From JAUYQR01 sp963822435 (GTDB lineage: Bacteria; Pseudomonadota; Alphaproteobacteria; Rhodobacterales; Rhodobacteraceae): 64,000 nucleotides of DNA. A program made the translations under genes and the position numbers. Where the stretch lies: NCBI GenBank assembly GCA_963822435.1, contig CAWGHN010000003.1, positions 124,001 through 188,000 of the forward strand, written 5' to 3'. Below, one piece after another: positions 34,586-43,356 of the stretch (position 1 is the stretch's first letter; every line of letters starts with the position of its first letter). The notes below the pieces were generated by a model. That model worked only from the letters and a program-made list of their open reading frames with translations. It had not been told where the DNA came from and made no database searches.

Positions 34586-35344
34586 TTAGCGCCCGTTCCG
34601 CAAGGTCTTGACCACCAGCGGTAAGGCCGCCAGAGCCGCCAGCCCCAGAATCGGCAACAGGACCGGTGACGTGAAGATCACTCCCAGATCCGGTGTGTCA
34701 CCCCGCGCGAAGACATCCCCAAGGCCCGCACCAACCGACGTGTAGACCACAGCCCCGGGTATAATGCCGACAAATGTCGTCACCGCAAACCGCCACAGGG
34801 ATGTTCCGACGAAGGCCGGGATAAGATTGGCCACGAAAAACGGAACCGCCGGCACCAGCCGCATCAGCAGAAGCACCGACCATTCGTTTTCGCGCAAACC
34901 CGCTTGAAGGCGCGCGGCAGCGCCGCCGCCAGCAGCCACACGCTGCGCAACCCCTTGTCCAAAGCCTGCGCGAGCGGCCAGGAACACAAACACTGCGCCA
35001 GTGGTGGCAGCAACCACGTTGAAGAGCGCCCCGGGAAACACGCCGAACAGGAAGCCACCAGTCAGCGTGGCAACGGTTGCCCCCGGAAGGCTTAGCCCCA
35101 CAAGCGCCGCATATCCCGCAACGAAGCCCAGAACAGCCAGCCCATAATGCGCATCCCGGTAGGCCAGAAGTGCCTCACGGTGCTGCGCAAGCGCTGCAAA
35201 GCTCAGGTCATCTCGCAGCAATACCAGTCCCGCCACCGCGCTCGCCAGAATCACAAGGATCGGCAATTTGCGCAACCAACCGGGTCTGGTGTTCTTTGGG
35301 CGGCTGGCCGGGGCTGCATTGTGCGGTGCGGGCTTTATCATCAT
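34586..35344 (-). CDS. TVP38/TMEM64 (VTT domain) membrane protein
   Basis: The 252-residue protein has a first span near residue 30, the VTT/DedA-type core over about 70-210 (SLPGATVATLTGGFLFGVFPG, LLLMRLVPAVPFFVANLIPA), and a final span at 215-240. Members are thought to work in lipid or solute movement across the membrane. Start 35344 (MMIKPAPHN) has GAGGA 6 nt upstream. It is the first gene of the reductase pair, which starts 1 bp after this stop. rpmH lies divergent 245 nt away. Confidence 0.85.
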   Translation of the reverse strand: MMIKPAPHNAAPASRPKNTRPGWLRKLPILVILASAVAGLVLLRDDLSFAALAQHREALLAYRDAHYGLAVLGFVAGYAALVGLSLPGATVATLTGGFLFGVFPGALFNVVAATTGAVFVFLAARAGFGQGVAQRVAAGGGAAARLQAGLRENEWSVLLLMRLVPAVPFFVANLIPAFVGTSLWRFAVTTFVGIIPGAVVYTSVGAGLGDVFARGDTPDLGVIFTSPVLLPILGLAALAALPLVVKTLRNGR

Positions 35345-35589
35345 GGCATCCTCTTCGGGCGGCAACATGGCCGGTCAGGGCGCTGAAAGACACCCGCCTC
35401 ACGCGGCCTTGATGCCAAGCAACGGTTTCACAGCCGCATTGAAACAAAACTGCCGGTTGGCTGGCGAAATGTTGCAGGAAATCCGGTCAGCGCGCGTTGA
35501 CTTGGGGACGAAGCGCCCGTAAAGGACGGGCTTCAAGTTATCCGCCCTCGAATCCTTGGGGTTCGGGCACCGTCTGATGGAGAGCCGCG

Positions 35590-35724
35590 ATGAAGCGCAC
35601 CTTTCAACCTTCGAACCTGGTTCGCAAGCGCCGCCACGGGTTCCGCGCCCGCATGGCCACCAAAAACGGCCGTCTCGTGCTTGCTGCGCGCCGCGCCAAG
35701 GGCCGTCACAAGCTTTCCGCCTGA
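35590..35724 (+). CDS. rpmH: 50S ribosomal protein L34
   Basis: This 44-residue, very basic protein reads MKRTFQPSNLVRKRRHGFRA and then RMATKNGRLVLAARRAKGRH, the canonical L34 sequence. It is a late-assembling large-subunit protein. It heads the conserved rpmH-rnpA-yidD group, with rnpA 33 nt downstream. A short CCCC-TTC-GGGG hairpin lies in that spacer (35728-35740). Confidence 0.97.
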   Translation: MKRTFQPSNLVRKRRHGFRARMATKNGRLVLAARRAKGRHKLSA

Positions 35725-35757
35725 TCGTTCCCCTTCGGGGGTTTACGGGGTCTCGAC

Positions 35758-36165
35758 ATGACACCGCCGGAGGACAAGGGCCAAGGCTTAACAGCCGCAG
35801 CGCCCGAAGCGCCCCCGGCGGTTTCACTTTGCGTGATGAAAAAACGGGCGGACTATCTAAAGGCCGCTTCGGCAAGACGGCAGGGCACAGCAGGTTTCCT
35901 TTTGCAGGCCCGCGACCGGGGCGACGATAGTCAGGCAATCCGGGTCGGCTTCACGGCCTCCAAGAAGATCGGCAATGCCGTGCTGCGCAACCGCGCCAAG
36001 CGTCGGCTTCGCGCGATGGCACACGAGACGCTGCCCAACCTTGGTCGACCGGGATGGGATTACGTGCTCGTGGCCCGGCCCATCGCGACGGTTACGCGCG
36101 TCTATGCCGACCTCATGGCTGATCTGGAAGCCGCAATTACTTCCGTCCACCGGACCAAGCCATGA
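35758..36165 (+). CDS. rnpA: Ribonuclease P protein component
   Basis: The 135-residue basic protein binds RNase P RNA and aids 5' tRNA maturation. The RNR motif GNAVLRNRAKRRLRAM near residue 72-87 and KKRADYLKAASAR at the N-terminal strand are diagnostic. It carries a 25-residue Pro/Ala-rich N-terminal extension common in Rhodobacteraceae. It overlaps yidD by 4 nt. Confidence 0.95.
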   Translation: MTPPEDKGQGLTAAAPEAPPAVSLCVMKKRADYLKAASARRQGTAGFLLQARDRGDDSQAIRVGFTASKKIGNAVLRNRAKRRLRAMAHETLPNLGRPGWDYVLVARPIATVTRVYADLMADLEAAITSVHRTKP

Positions 36166-36410
36166 CGCCGCTCGCACATATCTTGGCGCTTCCCGTCCGT
36201 GCCTACCGCTTGATCCTGTCGCCCTGGGTAGGTCACGGCTGTCGCTTCCAGCCCACCTGCTCGGTCTACGCACTTGAAGCGCTTGAGCGCCACGGCGGGC
36301 TTAAGGGGGGCTATCTGACACTGAACCGGATTTGCCGCTGCCACCCTTGGGGCGGGTCCGGCTACGACCCGGTTCCGGGTTCAGACCGGGAGTTCGACAA
36401 GACCCTCTGA
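36162..36410 (+). CDS. yidD: Membrane protein insertion efficiency factor YidD
   Basis: The 82-residue protein has the family core YRLILSPWVGHGCRFQPTCS, then ALERHGGLKGGYLTLNRICR and CHPWGGSGYDPVP. It is a peripheral membrane protein that assists YidC-dependent insertion. The N-terminal amphipathic helix is present. It overlaps rnpA by 4 nt. Unlike in most genomes, yidC is not next on the same strand; the gene beyond is engB on the opposite strand. Confidence 0.95.
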   Translation: MTPLAHILALPVRAYRLILSPWVGHGCRFQPTCSVYALEALERHGGLKGGYLTLNRICRCHPWGGSGYDPVPGSDREFDKTL

Positions 36411-36445
36411 CCGGCGAGCCCCACTGCTGGGGCAACAGACCGGTC
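36409..36445. terminator. Possible bidirectional terminator between yidD and engB
   Basis: The convergent genes yidD and engB are separated by 52 nt holding GACCGG...GCCCC-ACTGCT-GGGGC...CCGGTC, an interrupted stem with outer and inner arms. There is no strong T-run, so termination is likely but not certain. Confidence 0.45.
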
Positions 36446-36462
36446 ATATCATCGCTTTGGAA

Positions 36463-37113
36463 TTACACCATCGTGGCGATGATGGCCCTCAGCGTCTCGA
36501 TCCCCTCGCCCTTTTCGGAACTGGTGACTACGATCTCGGGATACGCAGCCGGATGTTTGCCCAGCGCTCCTTTGACCTGTTCGATCACCGCTTCAAGCTC
36601 TGCCCGACTGATCTTGTCGATCTTTGTAAGCACCGCCTGATAGGTCACCGCCGACCTATCCAGCAGCTTCAGAATCTCTTCGTCAACGGCCTTCACGCCG
36701 TGGCGCGCATCAATCAGCACGAACGCCCGACGCAATGTCTGCCGCCCTGCAAGATACTGGCGCAACAATGCCTGCCATTTCGCCACAATCGCAACCGGTG
36801 CCTCTGCATAACCATATCCCGGAAGGTCTACGATATAGCGCGTCTCACCCAACGCGAAGTAGTTGATCTCTTGCGTCCGCCCCGGCGTGTTCGACGCCCG
36901 CGCCAGTGTCTTGCGACCTGTCAGGGCGTTTATCAGGCTCGATTTGCCGACATTCGACCGCCCCGCAAAGCAAACCTCAAGGCGGTCCGCAGGCGGTAGA
37001 CCAGACATCGCCACGACGCCCTTCACAAAGGTGACTGGCCCCGCGAACATCAACCGACCGACCTCCCGGTCTTCGTCGGTTGGATCGGGCGCGAGGGAAA
37101 ACACCATGCTCAT
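36463..37113 (-). CDS. engB: Ribosome-biogenesis GTPase EngB (YsxC/YihA)
   Basis: The 216-residue GTPase has G1 AGRSNVGKSSLINAL, G3 VDLPGYGYAEAP, G4 LTKIDKI and G5-like TSSEKGEG. It assists 50S assembly in the cytoplasm. An N-terminal extension of about 40 residues (AGPVTFVKGVVAMSGLP) precedes the GTPase, as usual in alphaproteobacteria. It overlaps the MOSC gene by 4 nt and ends the yidC-MOSC-engB operon. Confidence 0.95.
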   Translation of the reverse strand: MSMVFSLAPDPTDEDREVGRLMFAGPVTFVKGVVAMSGLPPADRLEVCFAGRSNVGKSSLINALTGRKTLARASNTPGRTQEINYFALGETRYIVDLPGYGYAEAPVAIVAKWQALLRQYLAGRQTLRRAFVLIDARHGVKAVDEEILKLLDRSAVTYQAVLTKIDKISRAELEAVIEQVKGALGKHPAAYPEIVVTSSEKGEGIETLRAIIATMV

Positions 37114-37865
37114 GTCTGCACCTCATCGCCCCGCCCAACGCGCCCACCTTCGATGACCCGGGCAAAGACGCCAAAGTCTGCATGACCGTAGGCCGCATTT
37201 AGCGCCGCCATGGCATCAACATCCTGCACACCGGTATCAGGATTGGCACCTGTTGCACGGCAGCGACCAATAGGTTCCTCGATCAGCAGGCGCACATCGC
37301 CAAGCGCGATCTCGTGCCCTACCAAGTCCAGTTCGGCCATAGGCTCCCAGCCATCGACCCAAATGTTTCCGCGCCAGCGGTGCATCGACAAGGGCTGCCC
37401 CGTCCGCCGCGAAAGGTCCGCCAGTGAGGACAGGCTGTTGATCGAGATGAACGGTTGCTCCTGATCAGTCAAGGCCTGACCCGGAACCCGAACCACCCGT
37501 GCCGGATCAGGCCGATTTGCAGGCCATAAAGGCCGCAACCACTCCATCAGCCGGGCAGCATCTGCCGCATCGTCTGGCCGGAATGTGGCTTGTGCGCGCC
37601 TTGGATGCGCAAGCGTCACCTCGCTTTTGTCAGCGTCAGATGAGACGCACGACACAGCCATCAGATCAGCCGAACCCCACCCCCGCAGAAACTGCAGCTT
37701 GGGCGCCCAGGCCGGTGGTTCGGACAACCGGGCGGCAGCATGGGCCACTGCCCAGACACGGTCGAACGGAAACGCGGCACCTTTGGTCAAGCGCACCTCC
37801 GCCACCTCCTCAAACCCGGCGGACTTGATTGGGTGTCGCACAAGATGCGCAACGCGTGCCGTCAT
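37110..37865 (-). CDS. MOSC domain protein
   Basis: The 251-residue protein begins TARVAHLVRHPIKSAGFEEV (MOSC N-terminal beta-barrel) and has the MOSC core FISINSLSSLADLSRRTG, RGNIWVDGW and EEPIGRCRATGANPDTG with the conserved Cys that transfers sulfur or molybdenum cofactor. MOSC proteins act in molybdenum-cofactor enzymes or N-hydroxylated compound reduction. It overlaps both yidC and engB by 4 nt, a fully coupled trio. Confidence 0.9.
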   Translation of the reverse strand: MTARVAHLVRHPIKSAGFEEVAEVRLTKGAAFPFDRVWAVAHAAARLSEPPAWAPKLQFLRGWGSADLMAVSCVSSDADKSEVTLAHPRRAQATFRPDDAADAARLMEWLRPLWPANRPDPARVVRVPGQALTDQEQPFISINSLSSLADLSRRTGQPLSMHRWRGNIWVDGWEPMAELDLVGHEIALGDVRLLIEEPIGRCRATGANPDTGVQDVDAMAALNAAYGHADFGVFARVIEGGRVGRGDEVQT

Positions 37866-39763
37866 TTCCTGGCCTTCGGCCCGGGTTTGGTTGTGCTTGC
37901 GGGCTTGGATACGCTCGTCGGCTTGGTCGGACTGTTCGCCGCAGCCACCGCAGGTTTCTTGCGAAAGCCCGAGCGGATATTGCCGAACAGGTCAGGTTTG
38001 TGACCGTGGCTGCGCATGATCAGGTATTGCTGGGTGAAGGTGATCGTATTGTTGGTGATCCAGTACACCACAAGTCCGCTCGCAAATCCGCCTAGCATGA
38101 ACATGAAAACCCAGGGCATCCAGGCAAATATCTGCTGCTGAACGGGATCAGTGGGCGCTGGATTCAGCTTTTGCTGAAGCCACATCGTGATGCCAAGAAG
38201 AATCGGCAGAATACCGATGAAGACAAGGTGAAGCATCGACCCCATCGGCGGAGCGTCCCAGGGCAAAAGCCCGAAGAAGTTGAACAGCGACGAGCTGTCA
38301 GGCGCGCTCAGATCGTTCAGCCAGCCGAAGAAAGGCGCGTGCCGAAGTTCGATGGTAACGAAGATCACCTTATAAAGGCTGAAGAAGATCGGGATCTGGA
38401 TCAGGATCGGAAGGCAGCCCGCTGCCGGGTTGACCTTCTTGTCCTTGTAAAGTTGCATCATCTCTCGCTGCAACTTTTGCTTGTCGTCGCCGGCGCGCTC
38501 TTTCAGCGCCTCCATCTCGGGTTGAAGTTCCTTCATGCGCGCCATCGAGACGTAAGATTTGTACGCCAACGGCAGCACGAGCACCTTGAGCACAAAGGTC
38601 AGCGCAATGATCGCCAGACCCATGTTGCCGATGATCCCGTGCAGCCAATGCAGCACCGCGAAGATCGGCTTGGTGAAAAAGAAGAACAGGCCCCAATCGA
38701 TGCTGTCGATAAAGCCCGGAATTCCCGCTTCGTTCTGATAGTTGCGAATGGTTTCCCATTCTTTCGCGCCTGCAAAAAGACGGGACGTCGTCGTGCTCTT
38801 GCCACCCGCAGGCACAACGATGGTTTCCTGACGGATTTCGGTTTGGTAGATATCCGATGCCGTGACGTGCTTTGCCACTGCGGTGAACGGCTTTCCCTGT
38901 TCAGGGATAAGGATGGTCATCCAGTAATGATCGGTAAAGCCGATCCAGCCGTCAGTGGCTGCCTGTTCCTTGATGGCCTTGCCAAGTTCGGGCGCATCAT
39001 CATCCAGTTGGGCGAAGGTGTCGCAAGAAAGCCAGGTTGAACCCGTATAATCCCGCTCACAAAGCTCGCCGTCGACGCGGCTGACTGCGCCCTCGTGGGC
39101 CACGAAGATATGCTGGAGGTCGTTCGGCACTCCGTGCCGCGCAATCACCCCATAGGGCTGCAAGCTGACCTCGGCTGCCGATGTATTCTCGACCGTTTCG
39201 CTAACGGTGAACATATAATCATCATCAACGGAGATTTCGCGCGTGAATGTCAGCCCCTTGCCGTTATCCCAACGAAGGGCGACCGGCTGTCCTGGCGACA
39301 ATGTGCTGCCTGAGGCAAGTTTCCACTCAGTGTTTGCACCGGGGACATCACCGAAGGACAGCGAACCACCTGGAACCCATCCGTAAAGCGCATAATACGC
39401 CTGTTTTTCTCCGCCAACCGGAGACAGGAGCCTAACAGTCTCCGCGTCTGGCTTGATCGTCTCGCGGTAGGCTTTCAGCTTTAGATCATCGATCCGCCCG
39501 CCCAGCATGGAAATCGAGCCGGACAGTTTGGGCGTGTCGATCGTCAACCGCGGCGCTTCGGGAACTGCTTCGGCAGGTTCGGCCTGTCCGGCAGTAGCTG
39601 TTGTCTGGGCCGGCGTCGCAACGGCATCGGCGGACGTGACCTCGGTGGGGGCTGGCGGAGCAACAGGCGCCTCGGGTGGCGGGAACAGCACGAACCAGAC
39701 GAGGATGACAAGGAAGCTCAGCGCCGTTGCCAGCAGCAGATTCTTGTTGTTGTTTTCTTCCAT
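37862..39763 (-). CDS. yidC: Membrane protein insertase YidC
   Basis: This 633-residue insertase has the N-terminal membrane anchor (LLLATALSFLVILVWFVLF), a periplasmic beta-sandwich domain over residues 75-350, and the conserved five-span core from about 360. Core motifs include KVLVLPLAYKSYVSMARMKE, NPAAGCLPILIQIPIFFSLY and ITNNTITFTQQYLIM. It inserts membrane proteins alone or with SecYEG. The C-terminus is a lysine- and serine/threonine-rich tail. It heads the yidC-MOSC-engB operon, which faces rpmH-rnpA-yidD instead of following it. Confidence 0.97.
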   Translation of the reverse strand: MEENNNKNLLLATALSFLVILVWFVLFPPPEAPVAPPAPTEVTSADAVATPAQTTATAGQAEPAEAVPEAPRLTIDTPKLSGSISMLGGRIDDLKLKAYRETIKPDAETVRLLSPVGGEKQAYYALYGWVPGGSLSFGDVPGANTEWKLASGSTLSPGQPVALRWDNGKGLTFTREISVDDDYMFTVSETVENTSAAEVSLQPYGVIARHGVPNDLQHIFVAHEGAVSRVDGELCERDYTGSTWLSCDTFAQLDDDAPELGKAIKEQAATDGWIGFTDHYWMTILIPEQGKPFTAVAKHVTASDIYQTEIRQETIVVPAGGKSTTTSRLFAGAKEWETIRNYQNEAGIPGFIDSIDWGLFFFFTKPIFAVLHWLHGIIGNMGLAIIALTFVLKVLVLPLAYKSYVSMARMKELQPEMEALKERAGDDKQKLQREMMQLYKDKKVNPAAGCLPILIQIPIFFSLYKVIFVTIELRHAPFFGWLNDLSAPDSSSLFNFFGLLPWDAPPMGSMLHLVFIGILPILLGITMWLQQKLNPAPTDPVQQQIFAWMPWVFMFMLGGFASGLVVYWITNNTITFTQQYLIMRSHGHKPDLFGNIRSGFRKKPAVAAANSPTKPTSVSKPASTTKPGPKARK

Positions 39764-39934
39764 TGGCCACCACCTTGCCGCATGCGCGCATCAGCGTGCT
39801 TCAACGACAGGGTGGCCCAAAGGTCAAGCGGTTTTGCCTTGTCCGGCACGCTAGAGGGCGATCAATTCTTGGGGTTCAGTTTCTAGTCCGGGGTTTTCGG
39901 GAGATCGGGCGCAACCTTGGACAAGGACAAGCGC

Positions 39935-41422
39935 TTAACGTGCGCGACTGGCGAGCAAGGGCGGCAAGCAAGCGCGTATCGCCATTCGCTCCAACCAAGC
40001 GGAAGCTTCTTCTATCGGCATCGGACGGGCAACGGCGTAGCCTTGCACATGGCCGCAGCCAAGTTGAGCAAGCATCGCATGTTCAGCAGCCGTCTCCACG
40101 CCCTCGGCCACTGTTTCAAGACCCAGCCGTTCAGCCAACGACAGTACAGCCGCAATCATCTTCTGTTGCTCACGGTCCACATCCACGCCCGTCACGAAGC
40201 TTCGGTCGATTTTCAGGCGTCGCAAGGCGAAACGGCGGATACTGGTGATCGACGCGTGTCCGGACCCGAAATCGTCAAGGTCCACTCCGCAGCCCAGTGC
40301 AGCCAGCGCAGCGATGTTGACGGTGATCGTATCGCTTTGCGATGTTGCAACGACGGTTTCCAACACTTCGATCGTCAGGCGATCAGCGGTCAGGTCAAAA
40401 CGGTCAAGCTCCCATTTCAGCCGCTCGGGCAGATGCGGGTCGCCCAGTTCTGCTGACGAAAAATTGACCGAGATGGTCGGGACGACAATGCCCGCCCGGT
40501 CCCATGACGACAATGCCAGCAACGCCTCTCGCAACATCACCCGGCTCAATTGCGCGCTAAGGCCGTTCGCCTCGATCGTTGGCAAGAAATCGCTGGGCGT
40601 CAGGCAGCCACGGTGTGGGTGGTGCCAGCGCGCCAGCGCCTCCATGCCAGACACTTCGCCGGTGTCAGTTGAAAGCTGCGGCTGGAAATATGCCTTGATC
40701 TGACCTTCGGCAAGCGCCTGCTCCATCCCGTCGCGCAAGGCGTCGCGGCTTGCCTTGGCGCGGGCCATATCAAGAGAAAACGCCCGGATCGCGCCCGGCC
40801 CGTGACGACGCGCCTCGTCCACAGCGATTTGCGCGGCATCCAGCATCGACCGGCCGGTTGCTTCCGGCGCACGCCTTCCCTGGCAGAACCCGATGGAACA
40901 ACTTACATGCACCGTCCCGACGCGCAAGTCGATCGGCTGTTGGACAACACCCTGAATCCGCGCTGCAATCTGGATCATCGTCTCCACATCCAGCCGAAAG
41001 ACGGGGGCAAGCATGACGGCAAGGCTGCCATCCTCCAGGACCGTCAAGCTATCTCCAAAGCGCATCGCACCGCGAATTCTGTCGTTGCAGCGTGCGAGGA
41101 TTTCAGTTTGCGTGCTACGGCCGTGCCGTTCGATCAGCCCCGCCGGATCGTCGAACTGGATCACGAAACAACCCGTAGTCCTTCCAAGACCCTCCTTGTC
41201 GGCCAACACTTTGTCCAACTCTGCAACAAGACCGCGACTGCGACGACCGCCCAGTGCAACAGTCAACCCCGCCACAAGAACGACGGCTGGCACCACCAGC
41301 GCGGTCAACAGCATTGCCCCTTCGCCGCCATACCAGAAGGCACCAAGTGTAAGGGCTGGCACGAATACCAGAAACTCGGCCCGACCAAAGCCGGCAAGCA
41401 GACGCATAAGGGTGGTCTTCAT
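39935..41422 (-). CDS. EAL-domain c-di-GMP phosphodiesterase with degenerate GGDEF domain
   Basis: This 495-residue protein has two N-terminal membrane spans, then a GGDEF-like domain (residues 70-220) in which the active loop reads EDGSLA, so no cyclase activity is expected. An intact EAL domain (235-485) follows: MEALARWHHP, NFSSAEL, EVLETV, DDFGSGHASI, KIDRSFV and EGVETAAEH carry the metal and catalytic residues. It probably lowers c-di-GMP and so affects motility or attachment. Start 41422 (MKTTLMRLL) was preferred over GTG 41461, on weak evidence. The gene is alone. Confidence 0.88.
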   Translation of the reverse strand: MKTTLMRLLAGFGRAEFLVFVPALTLGAFWYGGEGAMLLTALVVPAVVLVAGLTVALGGRRSRGLVAELDKVLADKEGLGRTTGCFVIQFDDPAGLIERHGRSTQTEILARCNDRIRGAMRFGDSLTVLEDGSLAVMLAPVFRLDVETMIQIAARIQGVVQQPIDLRVGTVHVSCSIGFCQGRRAPEATGRSMLDAAQIAVDEARRHGPGAIRAFSLDMARAKASRDALRDGMEQALAEGQIKAYFQPQLSTDTGEVSGMEALARWHHPHRGCLTPSDFLPTIEANGLSAQLSRVMLREALLALSSWDRAGIVVPTISVNFSSAELGDPHLPERLKWELDRFDLTADRLTIEVLETVVATSQSDTITVNIAALAALGCGVDLDDFGSGHASITSIRRFALRRLKIDRSFVTGVDVDREQQKMIAAVLSLAERLGLETVAEGVETAAEHAMLAQLGCGHVQGYAVARPMPIEEASAWLERMAIRACLPPLLASRAR

Positions 41423-41859
41423 CTTGTTCCATCCCGAAACCGGCGGGCGACATGCCTGCACCCTGCCCGTCAGAAATGGAAGATGTTCATGAGAAGTTCC
41501 TTAACGTTCAGCCGCAAGTTGCGTCAAATTCTCTGAATTCACCGCGGCTGAGAAAGCCCGGCAAAACCGAACAGCGCCGGATCGGCGCGCATACCGGTTG
41601 CAGAGGCCTCACAATCCGTTTCGCCCACGATAGAAAGCAGCCGATACACTGCGGAATCGCCGTCCTCCTTCAACAATTTCGGCGCCCTATCCGTCGGCCA
41701 CCGGCGCCGTGGAAAGGTTCAGGAAGAAGGTTTCCAGACTGTTGTCGGGGTGATGGCCCAGGACCACCTGCCAGCGTTGTTTGCATTTAAAGACCCTTGC
41801 ACCACCCGCAACACATCCGAAGCCAGGTGGCGCGCGTATATCAGGCAAAGGAGTCCGCC
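41423..41859. other. Gene-free interval between the EAL gene and a lipoprotein gene
   Basis: These 437 bases between divergent genes must hold both promoters. I see no coding frame with typical codon use, no strong hairpin and no recognisable operator. A purine-rich AAAGGAG at 41848 is the ribosome site of the lipoprotein gene. Confidence 0.5.
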
Positions 41860-42399
41860 ATGCGCATTCTCGCCCTCGCTACATTCACGGTTCTCGCGGC
41901 TTGCACTGGAAAGCCGTCATTCAACGACCCGGCCCTCAGCGACCGAAAGCTGAACCTCGAGGAGTTCTTTGACGGCACCCTGGTCGCCAAAGGTCAGTTC
42001 CAGGATGTCTTTGGCACCGTGCGCCGCCGGTTTGACGTGACGATCACGGGCGACTGGAACGGAGAGCGCCTCCGCCTGGTCGAAGATTTCGTCTACGAGG
42101 ACGGCTCGACCGAACAGCGCGTGTGGACACTGGTCAAGACCGGCGACGACACCTGGCGCGGCACCGCCCCCGGAGTGGTGGGCGAAGCTGTGGGCCGCGA
42201 GGATGGCGACCGGTTCAACTGGCGCTACACCATCGACCTGCCCGTGCCGTCGACAGACGGGCCGAGCGATACCGTCCGCGTAACCTTTGATGACTGGATG
42301 TGGCTTCTGTCCGACGATCGGCTGTTGAACCGTGCCTACATGCAGCGCTTCGGGGTCGATGCCGGCGACGTGACGATCAGCTTTGAAAAGCTGAACTGA
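41860..42399 (+). CDS. DUF3833-type lipoprotein
   Basis: The 179-residue protein has a lipoprotein signal peptide (MRILALATFTVLAAC) with lipobox LAAC, cysteine at residue 15. After it comes a lipocalin-like beta-rich domain: LEEFFDGTLVAKGQFQDVFG, RRFDVTITGDW, LVEDFVYEDGSTEQRVW, WMWLLSDDRLLNRAYMQRFG. This is the DUF3833 family of Rhodobacteraceae and other proteobacteria. It would be anchored to the outer membrane; its ligand is unknown. AAGGAG precedes the start. Confidence 0.85.
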   Translation: MRILALATFTVLAACTGKPSFNDPALSDRKLNLEEFFDGTLVAKGQFQDVFGTVRRRFDVTITGDWNGERLRLVEDFVYEDGSTEQRVWTLVKTGDDTWRGTAPGVVGEAVGREDGDRFNWRYTIDLPVPSTDGPSDTVRVTFDDWMWLLSDDRLLNRAYMQRFGVDAGDVTISFEKLN

Positions 42400-42411
42400 A
42401 ACTAGCGGGGC

Positions 42412-43143
42412 TCAGACGTGCTGAGCCCCGTTCACCTCGATCTCGGCGCCCGAGATATAACTCGACTGGTCCGAACAAAGAAACCAGATCACATCCGCCA
42501 CTTCCTTCGGCTGGCCCAGCCTTTGCATGGGCAGCCTTTCGACGATCTTGTCCGTCCCCGGTGACAGGATGGCCGTCTCAACTTCGCCCGGTGCAATGGC
42601 GTTCACCCGCACACCCAGCGGTCCGAAATCATGCGCCATCTCGCGCGTCAGCGCGGCAAGCGCCGCTTTCGACGTGGCATAGGCCGCCCCGGCGAAGGGG
42701 TGCACCCGCACCCCTGCAATTGACGTCACATTGACGATCGACCCCTTGGTCGCCGCAAGTTCGGCTTGCAGACCCCGCGCCAGAATAACGCTGGAAAAGA
42801 AGTTCACATGAAACACATGGCCCCACGTCCGCAGGTCGGTATCCAGCGTGCTCAAACGCTTGCCGCCTTCGCCTTTCGGGCTGATCCCGGCATTGTTCAC
42901 CAGCGCATGCACGCGACCGTTCACCTTGGCCTTTATCGTCTCGATCGCCTCGATGGTCTTTTTCGGGTCGGCAAGGTCGATCTGAATGTGATTGTCCTCG
43001 CCCCCGGGCCACGGGCAGCGCGGATCGAACGGCTGACGTGAACATGTCAGCACCCGCCAGCCTTCCGCCGAGAACCGCTTGACCGTGGCGTGACCGATCC
43101 CCCGGCTGGCCCCCGTCAGGACGAGCGTTTTCTGTTCCGCCAT
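42412..43143 (-). CDS. Short-chain dehydrogenase/reductase (SDR)
   Basis: The 243-residue protein has the classical SDR cofactor motif TGASRGIG, the NNAG motif, Ser in NVTSIAG and catalytic AYATSKAAL (YxxxK). The C-terminal IWFLCSDQSSYISGAEIEVN is typical. Substrate specificity is not visible; many such proteins act in lipid or acetoacyl reduction. AGGAGG precedes ATG 43143. It is convergent with the DUF3833 gene and divergent from argB. Confidence 0.85.
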   Translation of the reverse strand: MAEQKTLVLTGASRGIGHATVKRFSAEGWRVLTCSRQPFDPRCPWPGGEDNHIQIDLADPKKTIEAIETIKAKVNGRVHALVNNAGISPKGEGGKRLSTLDTDLRTWGHVFHVNFFSSVILARGLQAELAATKGSIVNVTSIAGVRVHPFAGAAYATSKAALAALTREMAHDFGPLGVRVNAIAPGEVETAILSPGTDKIVERLPMQRLGQPKEVADVIWFLCSDQSSYISGAEIEVNGAQHV

Positions 43144-43356
43144 AACAGCCTCCTCGCGCCGGGTGTTCCCCCTCCTAAGCCTAATTCGCCACGCTGCCAA
43201 GGTCTTGAAACTGCTAAGAACTCCGCGCCGCCCCTGACAGGCCCAATCTTTTCAACCGCTTGCATCCCGCTGTCGCAGATTGTCCTTTCTCTTCCTCCCA
43301 ATCCCTTGCGTTTTCTTTCCGTTTGCCCAAAGGTGCCGGCCATTCCGGAGGCCGCC

